IMG/VR virus record: IMGVR_UViG_3300012920_000343
Coordinates: 1-21,201 of that record
Direction: 5' to 3' (one strand)
Source of the DNA: a virus
DNA length: 21,201 nt
The notes beneath the pieces are model-generated. The model searched no databases. It saw nothing but the letters and a program-made list of their open reading frames with translations, and was not told the origin of the DNA. The position numbers and the translations under genes were made by a program. Below, one piece after another: positions 20,062 through 21,201 of the stretch (within the stretch, counting starts at the first letter, position 1; every line of letters begins with the position of its first letter).

Positions 20062-20645
20062 ATGAAGATATAATTTCTCAGGTCTTTTCGTGGGGCCCTC
20101 CTCTATTGAAATTTGAGTTATCTGAAGATGAACTAAATTCTGTTATACAGACATCTGAAAAAGCAAATGCTGACTATTCACATAACTTAGCAGGACAAGT
20201 AAATCAACAACTCACATTCTCTAGAGGAGATGCTGAACAGATTTATGTTCATGTTAAAAAATATTTCGATGCCTTTACTAACTATTGTTTTGGTGAAGAA
20301 AGAGAACTAAATCTATTTGATATGTGGATTAATCACATGAAAGATGGTGATTATAATCCTTTACATATTCATGGTGGACATATTTCATTTGTACTATACA
20401 CTTATGTATCAGATGAATTGAAAATAGAAAGTAGTGACGAAGGAAGAAGTCGCCCAGGTGATATCAGTTTTGTGTATGGTCAACCATTAGGTGATACACC
20501 TATTCCGCCAATTACAATGCATGATGTTAGTCCGAATGCAGGAGAACTTTTCATTTTTCCCACTTATCTAAATCATATGGTATATCCTTTTAGATCAAAA
20601 GGATTTCATAGATCATCAATATCAGGAAACTTTGTATATGAGTAA
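20058..20645 (+). CDS. 2OG-Fe(II) oxygenase-like protein (second copy)
   Basis: The 195-aa product shares its core with the 18352 gene. MWINHMKDGDYNPLHIHGGHISF (89-111) contains the HxH pair H103/H105, GELFIFPTYLNHMVYPF (162-178) gives the distal His173, and FHRSSISGNF (183-192) holds Arg185 for 2-oxoglutarate. It is shorter at the N-terminus and has a distinct insertion with PIPPITMHDV (148-157). A GTG six bases upstream (20052) is an alternative start, but ATG 20058 in the ATGA overlap with gp44 is the usual arrangement here. The gene is strikingly AT-rich between two core genes. It lies between the two clamp-loader subunits, splitting a pair that is contiguous in T4. Substrate unknown. Confidence 0.75.
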   Translation: MNEDIISQVFSWGPPLLKFELSEDELNSVIQTSEKANADYSHNLAGQVNQQLTFSRGDAEQIYVHVKKYFDAFTNYCFGEERELNLFDMWINHMKDGDYNPLHIHGGHISFVLYTYVSDELKIESSDEGRSRPGDISFVYGQPLGDTPIPPITMHDVSPNAGELFIFPTYLNHMVYPFRSKGFHRSSISGNFVYE

Positions 20646-21036
20646 TCCGTTTGATTATGTGAATGCTATCAATACCAGTAAGAAGAATCTTATGCGAGAC
20701 ACAGAGAATGATGCTCTCGCTGAGAAGGGCTATAATTCTTTCATGACGAACAAAGCCTTGTCTTATCATCAAGACACTATTGGATATGCAAACGAAATGA
20801 ACTTGAGGCATCAAGCCGACAAATTGTTTCAGTTTGAATATTTACTAAATAGTGTCAGACCCAAGAAACGATTTGCTAAATGGGTGAAAAAAGATAATGA
20901 CCAGGACTTGTCCGTTGTGAAAGAATATTATGGTTACAACGACACAAAAGCATTCGAAGCATTATCCGTTCTTTCATCCGAGCAAATAACAACAATAAAA
21001 ACAAGGCTCGAAAAGGGTGGAAGGAATGACCATTGA
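20638..21036 (+). CDS. 62: Clamp-loader small subunit gp62
   Basis: gp62 is the non-ATPase subunit of the gp44/62 loader. The 132-aa product is shorter than T4 gp62 (187 aa), as I expect in cyanophage-type relatives. Typical blocks are NPFDYVNAI (3-11), YNSFMTNKALSYHQDTIGYANEMN (about 32-55) and RPKKRFAKWVK (about 74-84); the FMTNKALS and KRFAKWVK blocks are the conserved signature. The ATG at 20638 overlaps the stop of the oxygenase gene; a TTG at 20632 is an alternative that would add two residues. The 3' end overlaps regA. Position after gp44 and before regA is the same as in T4 apart from the inserted oxygenase. Confidence 0.9.
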   Translation: MSNPFDYVNAINTSKKNLMRDTENDALAEKGYNSFMTNKALSYHQDTIGYANEMNLRHQADKLFQFEYLLNSVRPKKRFAKWVKKDNDQDLSVVKEYYGYNDTKAFEALSVLSSEQITTIKTRLEKGGRNDH

Positions 21037-21201
21037 CATTAGCAATCTCGTAGAGGTGACATTAAAAGCGGATGATGATTTTCTAAAAATCAGAGAAACG
21101 CTGACCCGTATTGGTGTCGCATCTCGCAAAGACAAAACAATCTATCAATCATGTCATATTCTGCACAAGCAAGGCAGATACTATATTGTACACTTCAAAG
21201 A
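21026..21201 (+). CDS. regA: Translational repressor RegA (5' part, cut by window end)
   Basis: Fifty-eight codons are visible and the frame is open at the window edge. The sequence lines up closely with T4 RegA: DDDFLKIRETLTRIGVASRK and then YQSCHILHKQGRYYIVHFK, against the T4 blocks DFLKVKETLTRMGIA and YQSCHILQKKGLYYIVHFKE. RegA binds the start regions of early phage mRNAs and blocks their translation; in T4 the targets include gp44, gp45 and its own message. The start overlaps the end of gp62, with GGGTGGAAGGA just upstream as ribosome site. Confidence 0.95.
   Translation, partial: MTIDISNLVEVTLKADDDFLKIRETLTRIGVASRKDKTIYQSCHILHKQGRYYIVHFK

Noticed and set aside
1-21201. tRNA genes, CRISPR arrays, insertion sequences or an integrase/attachment site
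   Set aside because: I saw no cloverleaf-like runs, regularly spaced repeats, transposase motifs or terminal inverted repeats. Nearly all bases are taken up by packed genes.

Overview
This window is a segment of the core genome of a T4-like (Straboviridae/Kyanoviridae-type) tailed myovirus. It holds recognisable homologues of T4 gp23, gp19, UvsY, UvsW, gp55, gp47, gp46, gp45, gp44, gp62 and RegA, all on the plus strand. Most junctions are ATGA or other short overlaps, and there is no gene-free stretch over 300 bases. The order (23, 19-like, uvsY, uvsW, 55, 47, 46, then a cobS-like AAA+ gene, 45, 44, 62, regA) and the cobS-like gene point to the 'exo-T-even' phages known from cyanobacteria and marine or soil alphaproteobacteria rather than to coliphage T4. 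The host cannot be named from this sequence.

Layout. 1-2011: virion genes, the major capsid protein gp23 closed by a UUCG-loop terminator, then a perfect T4 late promoter (TATAAATA) and a gp19-family tail-tube protein. 1994-7974: recombination and late-transcription block (uvsY, uvsW, a small Sm-like protein, the late sigma factor gp55, and the gp47/gp46 nuclease with a 55-codon zinc-ribbon gene between its two subunits). 7971-11674: an accessory block of a 70-aa unknown, a small N6-adenine-type methyltransferase with a TTG start, a peptide-deformylase homologue that has lost its catalytic and metal residues, a 52-aa unknown, a P-loop kinase/nucleotidyltransferase fusion, and a TET-associated-type glycosyltransferase with two copies of an N-terminal module. 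11671-15694: three genes with very similar sigma70-type promoters and leaders: an HNH endonuclease, a zincin+VWA protein and a MoxR/CobS-type AAA+ ATPase. 15699-17694: an unknown protein, a second glycosyltransferase and a DUF3310 protein. 17681-21201: the replisome operon gp45-gp44-gp62-regA, with two related 2OG-Fe(II) oxygenase genes inserted on either side of gp44.

Regulation. Eight TTGACA-type promoters with 16-18 base spacers are visible, several inside the 3' ends of upstream genes. Two late (TATAAATA-like) elements lie at 1452 and 15699. This fits host-polymerase early/middle transcription of the replication and recombination genes, then gp55/gp45-dependent late transcription of structural genes.

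The most interesting parts are the co-regulated zincin-VWA/AAA+/HNH set, the degenerate deformylase, the kinase-adenylyltransferase fusion beside a DNA-glycosyltransferase-like gene, and the oxygenases interleaved with the sliding-clamp loader. All functional statements rest on motif reading by eye; no database search was run.
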